DNA of 52,398 bases, from contig CAMLRG010000012.1 of the NCBI GenBank assembly GCA_946482335.1, forward strand, positions 1 through 52,398, read 5' to 3'. Positions 8,292 through 17,083 of the stretch are shown here, in pieces. Within the stretch, counting starts at the first letter, position 1. The number at the start of each line of letters is the position of its first letter. A program made the position numbers and the translations under genes. The notes beneath the pieces were generated by a model. The model was not told where the DNA came from. It ran no database searches and worked only from the letters and a program-made list of their open reading frames with translations. The DNA comes from an uncultured Duganella sp. GTDB lineage: Bacteria; Pseudomonadota; Gammaproteobacteria; Burkholderiales; Burkholderiaceae.

Positions 8292-9288
8292 GCCGCCAAC
8301 TGCCTGCCAGAGCCAGCCCCGCCAGCATCAGCAGCGCGGGCGCCGGCTCGGGGACGGGAGTCAGCAACACCGTCACATAGTCCCAGTTACCGCCCTGGTT
8401 TTGCGCCATCGCTATGATCATGCCGTCGTTGCTCACTTGTTCGGCCGATGTGAGCACCCATCCCGGCCAGTCTTCGGCATTCCACAGGGAATTGAGGTCA
8501 TGGGACTGGCCATTGAAGAATATCGTGGCTGTCGTCGTGAAGTTGTCCACCACCAGCCCCACCGCCAGGCCGGCATCATTGATGGCATGGGCAGAACCGC
8601 GGCCTTGGAATTCGGGCAGGCCATCCTTCCAGATGGTGGCGAAGGAAGGCGAGCCCCCGTCCGCGCCGGAGCTGCCGGCCACCCAACCTGCCTCGTTGAT
8701 TGCGCGAGCAAAGGAGTAGCCGTCGTCCGGCAAGTCATGCAGCACGCCATCGCGCCACACCGCGCCCTGGCCACCGGGCCCGCGCCGGTTGCCGGCAACC
8801 TCGTCCTGTTCGTTGACCGACCATGGGAACAGGCCGTAGATTGGCGTGCGCTGTCCGTCCCGGTACAGGAAGTACTGGTGCTGGTATCCATACTCGTCCA
8901 TCGCACCGTTCTCCATGAGGACGATGGAGCCTTTATTGTTGATGGCAAGCGCCATGCCGCCGTAATAGCCAGTCTCGAACTGGAGAGCTTGCCGGCCCGC
9001 TTGCCACATCGTCGGCATACCGGTGATACTGCCAACCATCTGCCCCAGGTCGTTGATGCCCAAGAGGCGCGCTTCCTCGCCGCTGTTCGTCATATAGCTA
9101 AGCGCTTGCCCAGGCTGCCAGAGCGCAACGCGGCCATTTACCAAGCCTGCCGCCTGACCGGCATTGTTGATGAAGACTTGCTCGTTGTCGAATGGAAGTA
9201 AGGTCGCGCGGTAGGCCGCAGGGACTTGGGCGGCAACAATCGGCGGCAGCAACACCAGCAGGCTGCACAGCAATTGAATAAGCTTCAT
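8266..9288 (-). CDS. PEP-CTERM sorting-domain exported protein with HAF-like repeats
   Basis: A 340-residue exported protein. N-terminal Sec signal MKLIQLLCSLLVLLPPIVAAQ; C-terminal sorting signal VPEPAPALLMLAGLALAGSW followed by RLRSGRR, the hallmark of exosortase (EpsH/XrtA) substrates. The body carries repeated motifs of the form xxINxxGxxxGxxxx with A-x-W strands (FINNAGQAAGLVNG, GINDLGQMVG, AINNKGS, SVNEQDEVAG, AINEAGWVAG, AINDAGLAVG), the HAF/extracellular beta-propeller-like repeat pattern. Start at 9288 is fixed by AGGAGA six bases upstream. Function is likely in the envelope or extracellular matrix; no catalytic motif seen. Confidence 0.85.
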   Translation of the reverse strand: MKLIQLLCSLLVLLPPIVAAQVPAAYRATLLPFDNEQVFINNAGQAAGLVNGRVALWQPGQALSYMTNSGEEARLLGINDLGQMVGSITGMPTMWQAGRQALQFETGYYGGMALAINNKGSIVLMENGAMDEYGYQHQYFLYRDGQRTPIYGLFPWSVNEQDEVAGNRRGPGGQGAVWRDGVLHDLPDDGYSFARAINEAGWVAGSSGADGGSPSFATIWKDGLPEFQGRGSAHAINDAGLAVGLVVDNFTTTATIFFNGQSHDLNSLWNAEDWPGWVLTSAEQVSNDGMIIAMAQNQGGNWDYVTVLLTPVPEPAPALLMLAGLALAGSWRLRSGRRSA

Positions 9289-9355
9289 CGCGTTCTCCTG
9301 TCGTGGGCATGAGCGGCTATGCTGCACCAGGCGCCAGGACGCCGCGCGCGGCGCT

Positions 9356-9383
9356 TCCTATCGTACGCGCCGCGGCGATAGGA
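9356..9383. other. Stem-loop abutting the araC-type gene stop codon
   Basis: TCCTATCG (9356-9363) pairs perfectly with CGATAGGA (9376-9383) around a 12-base loop. It lies directly after the stop of the AraC-family gene read on the minus strand. There is no T-run, so it could be a mRNA 3' stabiliser or a weak terminator. Confidence 0.4.
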
Positions 9384-10355
9384 TCAGGACAGGAAAGTGC
9401 CCGCCAATTGGCGATAGCGGCCAGGCGGCGCGCCGACCGCCGCGCTGAAGCGGTGGGTGAAATGGCTGAGGTCGGCATAGCCGCAGGCTTGCGCGATCTG
9501 CTGCAATGGCAGCCGGCTATTGCGCAGCAGCCCGCGCGCCCGTTCGATGCGGCGGCTGGCGATCCATGCCGAGGGCGGCATGCCGAAACTGACGCGGAAC
9601 ATGCGCGCCAGGTGGAACTCGGACATGCAGGCCAGTTGCGCCAGCACGCCGAGCGTGATGGCCTGGTCCAGGTGGGCTTCAATGTACTCATGCAAGCGGC
9701 GGCGCACCAGCGGTGCCAGGCCGCCGCGCAGGCGCTGGCCTGGCCCGGTCATCGATTGCGAGCGCAGCAGCTCGCTCAAGACTTCATGCGTGATTTCGTT
9801 GGCGCACAGCAGCTGGTCCGCATCGTGCCAAGGCTGCCGCAGCAAATCGCCGCACAACTGCACCAGCTTGCCGTTTTCGAAGTAGGTGCGGTCCTGCAGC
9901 GTGAGCTCGCGCGGTTCGCGATCCAGCTCCGCCACCGCGCGCCGCGTGAAATGCTCCGGCATGAAATACACGTGCAGCATGCGCAACTGCCCGCGCACCA
10001 CCCATTCCGATTCGTGCCAATCAGGCAGTGAGCACAAGCGCTCCGGCGCGCCGTACTGGCCCGGCAACCCCTCGCGCTCCACGCTATAGCCGCCGCCGAG
10101 ATAGCAGGACAAAGTGTGGTGGCCTGGCCGGCGGTATTCGGTTAGTTCCTCCTTCGCGCTGCGCTGCCAGACCGCCGCCGCCAAGCCATCGCCCAGCCAG
10201 GCGAAGCGCTCCAGCGTGGCATCGGTACCGGACATGGTGCGGAATACGGCGTGCGACATGGCGTCGCCCGGCTTGTCGCCCAAGGCCGCGCGCGCCGCCG
10301 CGCCCACGCGCTTGCGCGGTACGGCACCCTCAAGTTGTCCAATCAGTGGCTTCAC
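9384..10355 (-). CDS. AraC-family transcriptional regulator
   Basis: A 323-residue regulator with an N-terminal effector/cupin-like half (residues about 40-220) and a C-terminal double helix-turn-helix: LGVLAQLACMSEFHLARMFR as the first HTH and LQQIAQACGYADLSHFTHRF as the second, closing PGRYRQL. Start is uncertain: M1 (10355) or M33 (MSHAVFRTMSG, 10259). It is divergent from the Imm10-like gene and, beyond it, an EamA transporter. Two near-identical 22-bp sequences, one before each of those genes, are candidate binding sites. Confidence 0.9.
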   Translation of the reverse strand: MKPLIGQLEGAVPRKRVGAAARAALGDKPGDAMSHAVFRTMSGTDATLERFAWLGDGLAAAVWQRSAKEELTEYRRPGHHTLSCYLGGGYSVEREGLPGQYGAPERLCSLPDWHESEWVVRGQLRMLHVYFMPEHFTRRAVAELDREPRELTLQDRTYFENGKLVQLCGDLLRQPWHDADQLLCANEITHEVLSELLRSQSMTGPGQRLRGGLAPLVRRRLHEYIEAHLDQAITLGVLAQLACMSEFHLARMFRVSFGMPPSAWIASRRIERARGLLRNSRLPLQQIAQACGYADLSHFTHRFSAAVGAPPGRYRQLAGTFLS

Positions 10356-10401
10356 GCCGAAAAGTCTAGCACGCCCCGGACGGCCAGGCCTGCGCCCCGT
10401 T

Positions 10402-10423
10402 CGATTTGCGCAAGATCAGACAA
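10402..10423. repeat. 22-bp direct repeat, copy 1 (candidate regulator site)
   Basis: Contains GCGCAAGATCAGACAA, found again exactly 430 bp downstream; 20 of 22 bases agree over the full unit. This copy lies between the AraC-family gene and the Imm10-like gene, about 40 bp before the latter's start. Confidence 0.65.
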
Positions 10424-10461
10424 TGCTTCATATTAAGGGCTCCCAGGAGCAGGAGCCTCGC

Positions 10462-10830
10462 ATGAATATCAATTTTTTCGCTACGGAGGTATCGGCAGCG
10501 CCGGTGGAGGGCATCTGGACTGTCGAATTCTCGGCTCCTGCACAGGGACAAACCTTCCTGGTCCGGCGGGATGTGAACAACATCCATGGGCAACAGGGGC
10601 TCAACATCCATTACATCGAGTTTTGCGATCCTTCGCGCGCCTGTTACGGCGGCCTGGAGCGCGTGCAGGTGCTGCTGAATGCCGTGCGATTCCGCCTCAC
10701 CGCCAGCGCGGCGGAGCGGATCGGCGTGGCGGAGATCGTAGTCTCGTTCAGCCTGAGCAAGGCCGCCCTGGGCGACATCTCCTCGGCATTGGCGCACATC
10801 GTCGAGCACGGTCGGGTAGAGATCCTGTAA
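10462..10830 (+). CDS. Imm10-like immunity protein (orphan)
   Basis: A 122-residue cytosolic protein starting MNINFFATEVSAAPVEG. The central CYGGLERVQVLLNAVRFRLT followed by SAAERIGVAEIVVSFSL resembles the Imm10 family of polymorphic-toxin immunity proteins, where a YGG-E-V strand, an acid-rich LxxxLSxxAAxxLG segment and an I-I-F strand recur. Start is fixed by an AGGAG seven bases upstream. No toxin gene, secretion gene or repeat-rich carrier lies beside it: its neighbours are a regulator and an EamA transporter. Assignment rests on remembered family pattern, not a search; it may simply be a domain relative with another role. Confidence 0.55.
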   Translation: MNINFFATEVSAAPVEGIWTVEFSAPAQGQTFLVRRDVNNIHGQQGLNIHYIEFCDPSRACYGGLERVQVLLNAVRFRLTASAAERIGVAEIVVSFSLSKAALGDISSALAHIVEHGRVEIL

Positions 10831-10831
10831 G

Positions 10832-10853
10832 CGAATCGCGCAAGATCAGACAA
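10832..10853. repeat. 22-bp direct repeat, copy 2 (candidate regulator site)
   Basis: Second copy of the GCGCAAGATCAGACAA element, starting 1 bp after the stop codon of the Imm10-like gene and 22 bp before the first possible start of the EamA gene. It differs from copy 1 at two positions in the 5' end of the unit. Confidence 0.65.
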
Positions 10854-10875
10854 CCGCGCCGGCGCGGCGCAAGGC

Positions 10876-11796
10876 ATGCTGGCGGGCATGAATACTGCCC
10901 TCTACCTCACCACGGTGCTCATCTGGGGCACCACCTGGATTGCGATCAAATTCCAGCTCGGCGTAGTCGCCGCGCCAGTGTCGATCGCTTACCGTTTCTG
11001 GATCGCCGCGCTGGTGCTGATGCTGATCCTGCTGGCGCGCCGGCAGCAGATCCTGCCGCCACGCTCCGCCTGGCGCTATCTGCTCGCGCAGGGCCTGGCC
11101 CTGTTCTGTTGCAATTTCCTGTGCTTCTACTACGCCACCATGTGGGTGCCGAGCGGGCTGGTGGCGGTGGTCTTCTCCACCGCGCCGATCTGGAACGCCA
11201 TCAATGGGCGCCTCTTCATGGCGCGCCCGATCCGGCCGCAAGTGCTGGGCGGCGCGGTACTGGGATTGGCGGGCATTGCGCTGCTGTTCCTGCCTTCCAT
11301 GCAGGGGCACTGGAACGACAGCGGCATGCTGGCCGGCCTCGGCCTGGCCCTGCTTGGCACGCTGTGCTTCTCGACCGGCAACCTGCTCTCCAGCCGCATG
11401 CAGGCGCTCGGCATGGCGCCCTGGCTGACCAATACCTGGGCCATGCTGTGCGGCGCCACCATCCTGACGCTGGGCGCGCTGGCCTTGGGCATGCCGTTCG
11501 ATTTCGACCCGAGCCCGCGCTACGTGGGCGCCCTGCTCTACCTGGCTGTGCCGGGTTCGGTGATCGCCTTCACGGCTTACCTGCTGCTGGTGGGGAGGAT
11601 CGGGCCCGACCGCGCGGCATATTGCACGGTACTGTTCCCGGTGGTGGCGCTGACGGTGTCCACCTTCTTCGAAGGCTACCAGTGGAGCAGTATGGCGCTG
11701 GCCGGGCTGCTGCTGGTGATCGGCGGCAACCTGCTGGCTTTCATGCCGGCGCGCACCAAGGCGGCAGCGCCGGCGGGCGCCAAGCTTACTTCTTGA
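10876..11796 (+). CDS. EamA-family (DMT superfamily) transporter
   Basis: A 306-residue inner-membrane protein of ten hydrophobic helices arranged as two EamA repeats; it begins with the usual [18 protein letters not shown] and the second repeat ends near [13 protein letters not shown]. Such carriers export amino acids or other small metabolites; substrate unknown. Either ATG at 10876 or ATG at 10888 could be used, neither having a strong ribosome site. The gene is probably regulated by the nearby AraC-family protein through the repeat just upstream. Its 3' end overlaps convergent trmB by 11 bp. Confidence 0.88.
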   Translation: MLAGMNTALYLTTVLIWGTTWIAIKFQLGVVAAPVSIAYRFWIAALVLMLILLARRQQILPPRSAWRYLLAQGLALFCCNFLCFYYATMWVPSGLVAVVFSTAPIWNAINGRLFMARPIRPQVLGGAVLGLAGIALLFLPSMQGHWNDSGMLAGLGLALLGTLCFSTGNLLSSRMQALGMAPWLTNTWAMLCGATILTLGALALGMPFDFDPSPRYVGALLYLAVPGSVIAFTAYLLLVGRIGPDRAAYCTVLFPVVALTVSTFFEGYQWSSMALAGLLLVIGGNLLAFMPARTKAAAPAGAKLTS

Positions 11797-12496
11797 CGAA
11801 TACCAGGTCCCATACGCCGTGGCCCAGTTTCAGGCCACGGTTTTCGAACTTGGTCAGCGGGCGGTAGGCCGGCTGCGGCGCGTAACCGTCCGCCGTATTC
11901 TGCAGCGCCGGCTCGGCGCCCAATACTTCCAGCATCTGCACCGCGTAATCTTCCCAGTCGGTGGCCAGGTGGATATAGCCGCCCGGCGCCAGGTGTTCGC
12001 ACAGCGTCTTCACGAATGGCGCCTGGATCAGGCGGCGCTTGTTGTGGCGGGCCTTATGCCACGGGTCCGGGAAGTAGATGTGCACACCCGCCAGCGAACC
12101 GGCCGGTATCATGTCGCGCAGCACTTCCACGGCGTCATGCTGGATCACGCGCAGGTTGGCCAAGCCTTCCTCGCCGATCAGCTTGAGCAGGCTGCCCACG
12201 CCGGGCGTGTGCACCTCCACCCCGATGAAATCCTTCTCCGGCATCAGCTTGGCGATGTGCGCGGTGGTGCCGCCCATGCCGAAGCCGATTTCCAGGATCA
12301 CCGGCGCCTTGCGGCCGAAAGTCTTCTCGTAATCCAGCGCTTCTTTCTGGTAATCGACCAGGAATTGCGGACCGAATTCCTTCAGCGCACGCTCCTGGGC
12401 CGTGGACAGGCGGCCAGCCCGCGTAACGAAGCTGCGGATGCGGTGTTCGGTCGGGTCATAGAGCATTTTGCCCTTTGGCGTGGATTCGGAAGACAT
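11786..12496 (-). CDS. trmB: tRNA (guanine-N7-)-methyltransferase TrmB
   Basis: A 236-residue cytosolic enzyme that methylates G46 in the variable loop of tRNAs using S-adenosylmethionine. The SAM-binding motif I reads LEIGFGMGG (about 69-77) and the substrate-handling motif is [15 protein letters not shown], both exact family signatures; VEVHTPGVG and TDWEDYA complete the fold. Length equals E. coli TrmB. It stands alone, transcribed away from the HIRAN-like gene. Confidence 0.97.
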   Translation of the reverse strand: MSSESTPKGKMLYDPTEHRIRSFVTRAGRLSTAQERALKEFGPQFLVDYQKEALDYEKTFGRKAPVILEIGFGMGGTTAHIAKLMPEKDFIGVEVHTPGVGSLLKLIGEEGLANLRVIQHDAVEVLRDMIPAGSLAGVHIYFPDPWHKARHNKRRLIQAPFVKTLCEHLAPGGYIHLATDWEDYAVQMLEVLGAEPALQNTADGYAPQPAYRPLTKFENRGLKLGHGVWDLVFVKK

Positions 12497-12593
12497 GGCT
12501 AAACGTGCAAGGAAAAGGGACGATTATACCATTCCGGTTTTTGCGGCCGGCCTGCGATAATAGCGGGTCACGCAATCCTGGAAGCCCCTTTTT

Positions 12594-13097
12594 ATGGCCC
12601 TCGCACTGAATATCGTCATCATCATCCTGGCGCTGGTAACGCTGTATTTCCTGCTAAAAGGCGGCCCGAAAGCGGCGCCGGCGCCGGCAGGCAAGCCAGC
12701 AGGAGGGTCCTACACCCCACTGCCGCAGGGCGAGCCGGTACACCACTGGACCGATGGCGGCCGCTTCCCGCTGGAAGTGCTGGGCGAATCGCGCTATTCC
12801 GACACCATCCGCAAGCTCGCCGGCCAGCATGGCGACGCCCCGGCCGACACCCGCCACAAGGCATTGCTGCTGCCGGACGATAACAACCCTTACGAAGACA
12901 AGGCGGTAGCCGTCTTCCTCAGCAACGAAATGGTCGGCTACCTGGCGCCCAAGGATGCACAAGCTTTCCGCACCATGCTGGCCCGCCAGGAAATCGGCGG
13001 CCAGCTCACTTCCACCGACGCCGTGATCCGCGGCGGGCATGTGTACGAAGGCAAACGCCTGTCGTACGCAGTGCTGCTCGATATCAATGTGGCATAA
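12594..13097 (+). CDS. Membrane-anchored HIRAN-like domain protein
   Basis: A 167-residue protein: one N-terminal transmembrane helix (residues 3-22, NIVIIILALVTLYFLL), a Pro/Ala/Gly linker to about 45, then a soluble domain from about 58 with VLGESRYSDTIRKLAG, NNPYEDKAVAVFL (97-109) and VGYLAPKDAQAF (114-125). The pattern of a beta strand, NPYD-x-AV-V and VGYL followed by a helix is the HIRAN domain, normally a DNA-end binding module found fused to helicases and nucleases. A one-helix anchored version with no enzyme partner is unusual. The domain faces the cytoplasm only if the N-terminus is outside; orientation cannot be read reliably. Confidence 0.65.
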   Translation: MALALNIVIIILALVTLYFLLKGGPKAAPAPAGKPAGGSYTPLPQGEPVHHWTDGGRFPLEVLGESRYSDTIRKLAGQHGDAPADTRHKALLLPDDNNPYEDKAVAVFLSNEMVGYLAPKDAQAFRTMLARQEIGGQLTSTDAVIRGGHVYEGKRLSYAVLLDINVA

Positions 13098-13200
13098 ATA
13101 GCAACGAGTAACTTACCCGACCCCGCGCACAATTGAGCGTGGGACAGCTTTGTGCCATCATCGGTCGCTTGTTGTTTTGATAACCAAACAGGGAGCCACG

Positions 13201-13932
13201 ATGAAGACCAAGTACGCCTTGCTGTTACCTGCCCTGCTGCTGGCCGCATGCGCCAAGAAGGAACCAGTGCCCGCGCCAGAACCGGGAGCTGCCGCGCCAG
13301 CGCCTGCCGCTGTGCCAGCGCCTTCAGCCCCGACAACGCCGGCCCCGGCCGCACCGGCCACCGGCACCGCCACGGCTATTGCCGCCAACGGCCCCCTGCA
13401 GACGCCTCAGCTGGACATCGAAAACATGAGCGAGGAGCAGAAGGACATGGCCAAACGCCAGGCCAAGCTCGACTACTCCAATATGGAAGAGGGCTATATC
13501 ACCGATGCCAACGCGCAATGGGCCAGCGCAGCGACGGCAACGTCGAGCTATGGCTACAGCTATGAACCGTCGCAGGCGACCGGCAAGGTCGATGGCAAGT
13601 ATTTTTCGACCAAGGGCAGCGACGTGGGCTTCGATTCGCTGGAAGTCAGTTTCGAAAAACCGGTCAACGCCACGCAGCTGCGCGTCGCCATCAGCGACGG
13701 CGACGGCATGGACGGCATCACCAAACTGGAGTTGCAGGACACCGACGGCAAGTGGAACACCGTCTGGAGCGGCGTCAACACGGTGAAGATCGACAAGCGC
13801 GGCGCCCGCACCTGGTACGTGCAGCCGATCGAAAAGACCAGCTACAAGGCCAAGGCCGCGCGCATCACCAAATCCAATAACGTCACGACCGACCGCCTGG
13901 CCGTCGATGCCGTCCAGCTGGTCGGCAGCTGA
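13201..13932 (+). CDS. Predicted lipoprotein with C-terminal beta-sandwich-like domain
   Basis: A 243-residue lipoprotein: signal peptide with lipobox LLAAC (Cys17), then a Pro/Ala-rich tether to about residue 60, then a short helix SEEQKDMAKRQAKLDYSNM and a C-terminal region rich in beta strands with VGFDSLEVSFEKPVNATQLRV, KLELQDTDGKW and AARITKSNNVTTDRLAVDAVQLVG. The last motifs resemble discoidin-type (F5/8C) ligand-binding folds, a tentative view. Start ATG at 13201 follows GGGAGCC. Stands alone between a HIRAN-like and a small cytosolic gene. Confidence 0.75.
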   Translation: MKTKYALLLPALLLAACAKKEPVPAPEPGAAAPAPAAVPAPSAPTTPAPAAPATGTATAIAANGPLQTPQLDIENMSEEQKDMAKRQAKLDYSNMEEGYITDANAQWASAATATSSYGYSYEPSQATGKVDGKYFSTKGSDVGFDSLEVSFEKPVNATQLRVAISDGDGMDGITKLELQDTDGKWNTVWSGVNTVKIDKRGARTWYVQPIEKTSYKAKAARITKSNNVTTDRLAVDAVQLVGS

Positions 13933-13998
13933 GCCACGCATGCGCCCTGCCTTGCCTGGCAGGCGTATCATGGCAGCAGCAGCGTGCAGGAGGCAACC

Positions 13999-14232
13999 AT
14001 GGAACGCGAACGGGCAAAGGCAGGCGATGCGGTGCGGCCGATCGGCTGGCACCACAAGATGCTGGTGATCCGCACCACAGCGGGCAGCACTGGCCGCAAC
14101 GATGACGAAGACGTGTTGTGCCGCTGGCGCGACAGTGACGGCGAGCATCAGCAAACCTTCAAATCCGGCCAGCTGGAAGTCCTTAACTCAGCAGCCCAGG
14201 CCCGCAATCCGCGCCGACGTACCCTTATCTAG
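13999..14232 (+). CDS. Small YodC/DUF2158-like protein
   Basis: A 77-residue protein beginning MERERAKAGDAVRPIGW. GDAVR...HKMLVIRT...EDVLCRWRD...HQQTFKSGQLEVL follows the YodC/DUF2158 layout (GD-V-LKSGGP-M-V ... V-CQWF ... F----LE), normally 60-80 residues, function unknown. The start was set at 13999 because it follows GCAGGAGGCAACC. The final 8 bp overlap the convergent EamA gene. Confidence 0.6.
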   Translation: MERERAKAGDAVRPIGWHHKMLVIRTTAGSTGRNDDEDVLCRWRDSDGEHQQTFKSGQLEVLNSAAQARNPRRRTLI

Positions 14233-15136
14233 CAGTACCGGCCTGGCGCGGCACACGCCAGGCAAGGCTGGCCACGGCCGCCAGCACACACGCCATGCCG
14301 GCCACTTGTTGCGGCGTGACCGTCTCGTGCAGGATGGTGCCCGCCAACAGCGTGGCGGATACCGGCGCCAGGGCGGTGAACAAGGATGCTTCCATCCCGC
14401 TGACCCGCGCCGCGCCGGCATACCACAGCACGAAACCAAGCACTGTCGGCACCAGCGCGTAATACAGCACGGCCTGCAGCGCGCGCGCATCCACACTGAG
14501 GTGCCAGGGCCGCTCGAAGCCCACCGCTGCGGCCGACGCGAACAGGAAGCCCAGGCCGCACATCAGCGCCGACAGAGGCAAGGCTTCGATCGGCGCCCGC
14601 AAGCGCTTATTCAGCAAGATGAACAGCGCCTCGCAGCCCACCGCCGCCAGCACCAGCGCGACACCCAGCAGATGTTGCGCACCATCCGCAGCCCCGTGCG
14701 CCGCCGTGGCGATGGGCGACGCGATGCCGCTCGCGGCCAGGACACCGGCCGCCGCGAGCGTGATGGCCGCCAGCAGGCGCAACGTGGGACGCTCACCCAA
14801 CGCCAGCACCGCAAACCCTGCCGACACGATCGGCAAGGTGCCAACCAGCACGCCCGCCGTCGCGGCGGAAGTAAGCGCTGTCCCGGAGATGAGCAGCACC
14901 GTATATCCGACACTGCCCGCGCACGCCTGCAGCACGAGCAACATTGCGTCGCGCCGTCCGATGCGCGGCAGGCGCGCCCGCAGCAGCCAGCACAAGGCGA
15001 TAAAGACCGGCAGCGCAATCGCAAAACGTAAAGCGGTCGCAGAAAATGGCGGCAAGCCGGATGCGATCACCTTGCTGGCCACCACAGTGCTGCCGACGGT
15101 CACCATCGCCAGCGCACAATACAGATATCCCACCAT
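14225..15136 (-). CDS. EamA-family (DMT superfamily) transporter
   Basis: A 303-residue protein of ten hydrophobic helices in two EamA repeats; opens MVGYLYCALAMVTVGSTVVASKV and contains LRFAIALPVFIALCWLL and the second-repeat VLYYALVPTVLGFVLWYAGAARV. Probably an exporter of a small metabolite. It lies 36 bp downstream of an AraC-family gene in the same direction, so the two are likely cotranscribed and functionally coupled, as in the other AraC/EamA pair 4 kb away. The two EamA proteins are not recent duplicates. Confidence 0.88.
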   Translation of the reverse strand: MVGYLYCALAMVTVGSTVVASKVIASGLPPFSATALRFAIALPVFIALCWLLRARLPRIGRRDAMLLVLQACAGSVGYTVLLISGTALTSAATAGVLVGTLPIVSAGFAVLALGERPTLRLLAAITLAAAGVLAASGIASPIATAAHGAADGAQHLLGVALVLAAVGCEALFILLNKRLRAPIEALPLSALMCGLGFLFASAAAVGFERPWHLSVDARALQAVLYYALVPTVLGFVLWYAGAARVSGMEASLFTALAPVSATLLAGTILHETVTPQQVAGMACVLAAVASLAWRVPRQAGTAR

Positions 15137-15172
15137 TTGCAGACTCCCGATGAAGAAAGCTGCAGGCTAAGG

Positions 15173-16054
15173 TCAGGCCGCTGGCGGGGTCTTGAACGAA
15201 ATTGCAAAGGCGCCCGGCGCCATGCCGTATTTGCGCACGAACACGCGGGTCATGTGGCTCTGGTCCGCAAACCCGCTGGCGGCGGCAGCGTCGGCCAACG
15301 CCGCACCGCCCGCGATCAGGCGCCGTGCCAGCAGGATGCGGCGATGGACAAGGTAGGCATGCGGCGTGAATCCGGTATTGCGCGCAAACGAACGCACCAG
15401 CTGGAAGCGGCTCAAGCCGCACGCCGCCGCCAGCTCGGCCAGCGACCAGTCAGCGAGCGGATCGTCTTCCATCATAGCCTGTGCTGCCGCAGTCGGCGCG
15501 ACGGCGCTGCAGCTGGCCGCGCGGCGGCGCAGCAGGGTATGTCCCATCAGTTGCAGCAAGTGCTGCTCGGAAGCCAGGCGCGCTGCAGGCAGCGGGGATA
15601 TGGCGGCCGCGTAGGCGCGCTCGAATGAGGCCGCCAATGCGGCATCGCGCAATACCGGTGCGGTGAATTCCAGCGCGCCGCAGCGGACGGCGGCCGCGTC
15701 GTACAGCAACTCGGCGGCCAGGCCGGACTCCAGGTAGAGCATCTTCCAGCTGCGCCCCTGGTCGCCCAGCGGTGCGCCATCGTGCACTTCGTTCGGATTG
15801 ACCGTGATCAGGTCACCGGGTCCCGCCTCCACCATGCCGCAGCCGCTGAACGATCTTTGCGCGCCGCGCGTGACGAGGCCGATGCCGAACTGCTCGTGGG
15901 TATGCCGGGAAAAGGATTGGCCGCTATGCGCTTCCACCGCATGGATGCGCGCGTCGCCGCACGGTAGCACCTGGAAGTTCGCCTTGGCCATGGTCGAAGG
16001 GGAATGGAGCGCGTGATGGGCCTTCATTATGGATTCGGGAACCCGCCAGGTCAA
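15173..16054 (-). CDS. AraC-family transcriptional regulator (cupin type)
   Basis: A 293-residue regulator. N-terminal arabinose-binding-like cupin (about 30-115) contains HTHEQFGIGLVTRG and ITVNPNEVHDGAP, the typical pair of metal/ligand strands. The C-terminal double HTH is SLAELAAACGLSRFQLVRSF and LADAAAASGFADQSHMTRVF, ending KYGMAPGAF. The N-terminus is uncertain; MAKANFQVLPCGD (15991) is a plausible shorter start. It precedes the EamA gene in one transcription unit. Confidence 0.9.
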   Translation of the reverse strand: MTWRVPESIMKAHHALHSPSTMAKANFQVLPCGDARIHAVEAHSGQSFSRHTHEQFGIGLVTRGAQRSFSGCGMVEAGPGDLITVNPNEVHDGAPLGDQGRSWKMLYLESGLAAELLYDAAAVRCGALEFTAPVLRDAALAASFERAYAAAISPLPAARLASEQHLLQLMGHTLLRRRAASCSAVAPTAAAQAMMEDDPLADWSLAELAAACGLSRFQLVRSFARNTGFTPHAYLVHRRILLARRLIAGGAALADAAAASGFADQSHMTRVFVRKYGMAPGAFAISFKTPPAA

Positions 16055-16087
16055 CGCGCGCCCTGGTCATCCCCATCGGTATGCCGA

Positions 16088-16984
16088 CTAAGGCGCCTGC
16101 TTCTTAAGGCGATCGACAAACCATCGTCCGGCCGGGCCGGGTGGGCGCTCCATCAAGTGCACCGCATGCATGGAGAACCCGGGCCCGACATTGGGCTGCA
16201 CTTCCAGTTCCAGGCGAACCAGCCTTCCGATACGAAGGTCGTCTTCGACCATGTGCAAGGGCATATAGCCCCACCCCAAGCCAGCGCGCAAGAACGCATG
16301 CTTGGCCCCCATGTCGGCCAGGCGCCAAGTCTTGGCCGACACAACTCCGAAATTGCGCCCCGCAGTCAGCGACGATCGGTCCGACAAAACCAGCTGCACG
16401 TGTTCACCTGCCACAGAACGCAGCACAGGCGCGGGCATCGCGGCCAGCGCGTGGGAGGGGGCGACTACCGCCACTGCTGCGACGCTGACGAGAAATTCGG
16501 ACGCGCAGCCGGCAGGGATTTCGGGAAGCGACCCAATGATCGCCACCCTGCAGTCGCCGGCTAACAAAGGCTGCAATACCGCGCCCAGCGCTTCGACGTA
16601 AAGGCGGAGCGGCGTCGACGGGAACGCCTGGTGGAATGCCTGGACCGCGGAAGTCAGCTCCGCGATGGGAAACATGACGTCGACCGCCACGGCCAATTCC
16701 GGTTCCAGCCCTTCCGACAGCGTGCGCGCCTTTGCCTTGAACGCGTCCATGCCTGCAGCAGCGTGCCTGGCTTGCTCCAGCAAGGCATGCCCCGCTTCCG
16801 TCAGGCGGGGAAAGCGCCCTGTGCGCTCGAAAAGCGGGAATCCCACCTGCAGTTCAAGGTTCGCCAGCGTCGCGCTCACGACGGATTGGGCTCGCCGCAA
16901 CTTGCGGCCAGCTGCGGAAAAACTGCCTTCATCAGCCGCCGCAATAAAGGTGCGCAGCTGGTCCATTGACATGCCATCAAGCAT
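16088..16984 (-). CDS. LysR-family transcriptional regulator
   Basis: A 298-residue LTTR with the N-terminal winged HTH (MDQLRTFIAAADEGSFSAAGRKL, then SVVSATLANLELQVGFPLFERTGR) and a C-terminal type-2 periplasmic-binding-like effector domain. Start at 16984 is well supported by AGGAGG six bases upstream. The gene is divergent from the pirin-DoxX-reductase operon, the usual arrangement for an LTTR controlling its neighbour; the shared promoter contains ATAGC N14 GCTAT (17004-17027), a plausible LTTR box. Confidence 0.92.
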   Translation of the reverse strand: MLDGMSMDQLRTFIAAADEGSFSAAGRKLRRAQSVVSATLANLELQVGFPLFERTGRFPRLTEAGHALLEQARHAAAGMDAFKAKARTLSEGLEPELAVAVDVMFPIAELTSAVQAFHQAFPSTPLRLYVEALGAVLQPLLAGDCRVAIIGSLPEIPAGCASEFLVSVAAVAVVAPSHALAAMPAPVLRSVAGEHVQLVLSDRSSLTAGRNFGVVSAKTWRLADMGAKHAFLRAGLGWGYMPLHMVEDDLRIGRLVRLELEVQPNVGPGFSMHAVHLMERPPGPAGRWFVDRLKKQAP

Positions 16985-17003
16985 CCATCGCCTCCTTGGA
17001 TAT

Positions 17004-17027
17004 ATAGCATCTAATTATATAGGCTAT
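17004..17027. promoter_or_regulatory. Candidate LysR-type binding site in divergent promoter
   Basis: ATAGC (17004-17008) and GCTAT (17023-17027) form an interrupted palindrome in an AT-rich 99-bp gap between the divergent LysR and pirin genes. The dyad and location fit LTTR boxes; it is not proven. Confidence 0.35.
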
Positions 17028-17083
17028 GCGGATGGGTTCCTGAACAATATGATTTCTCCATGCAGTCAAACATTGGAGCAAAC

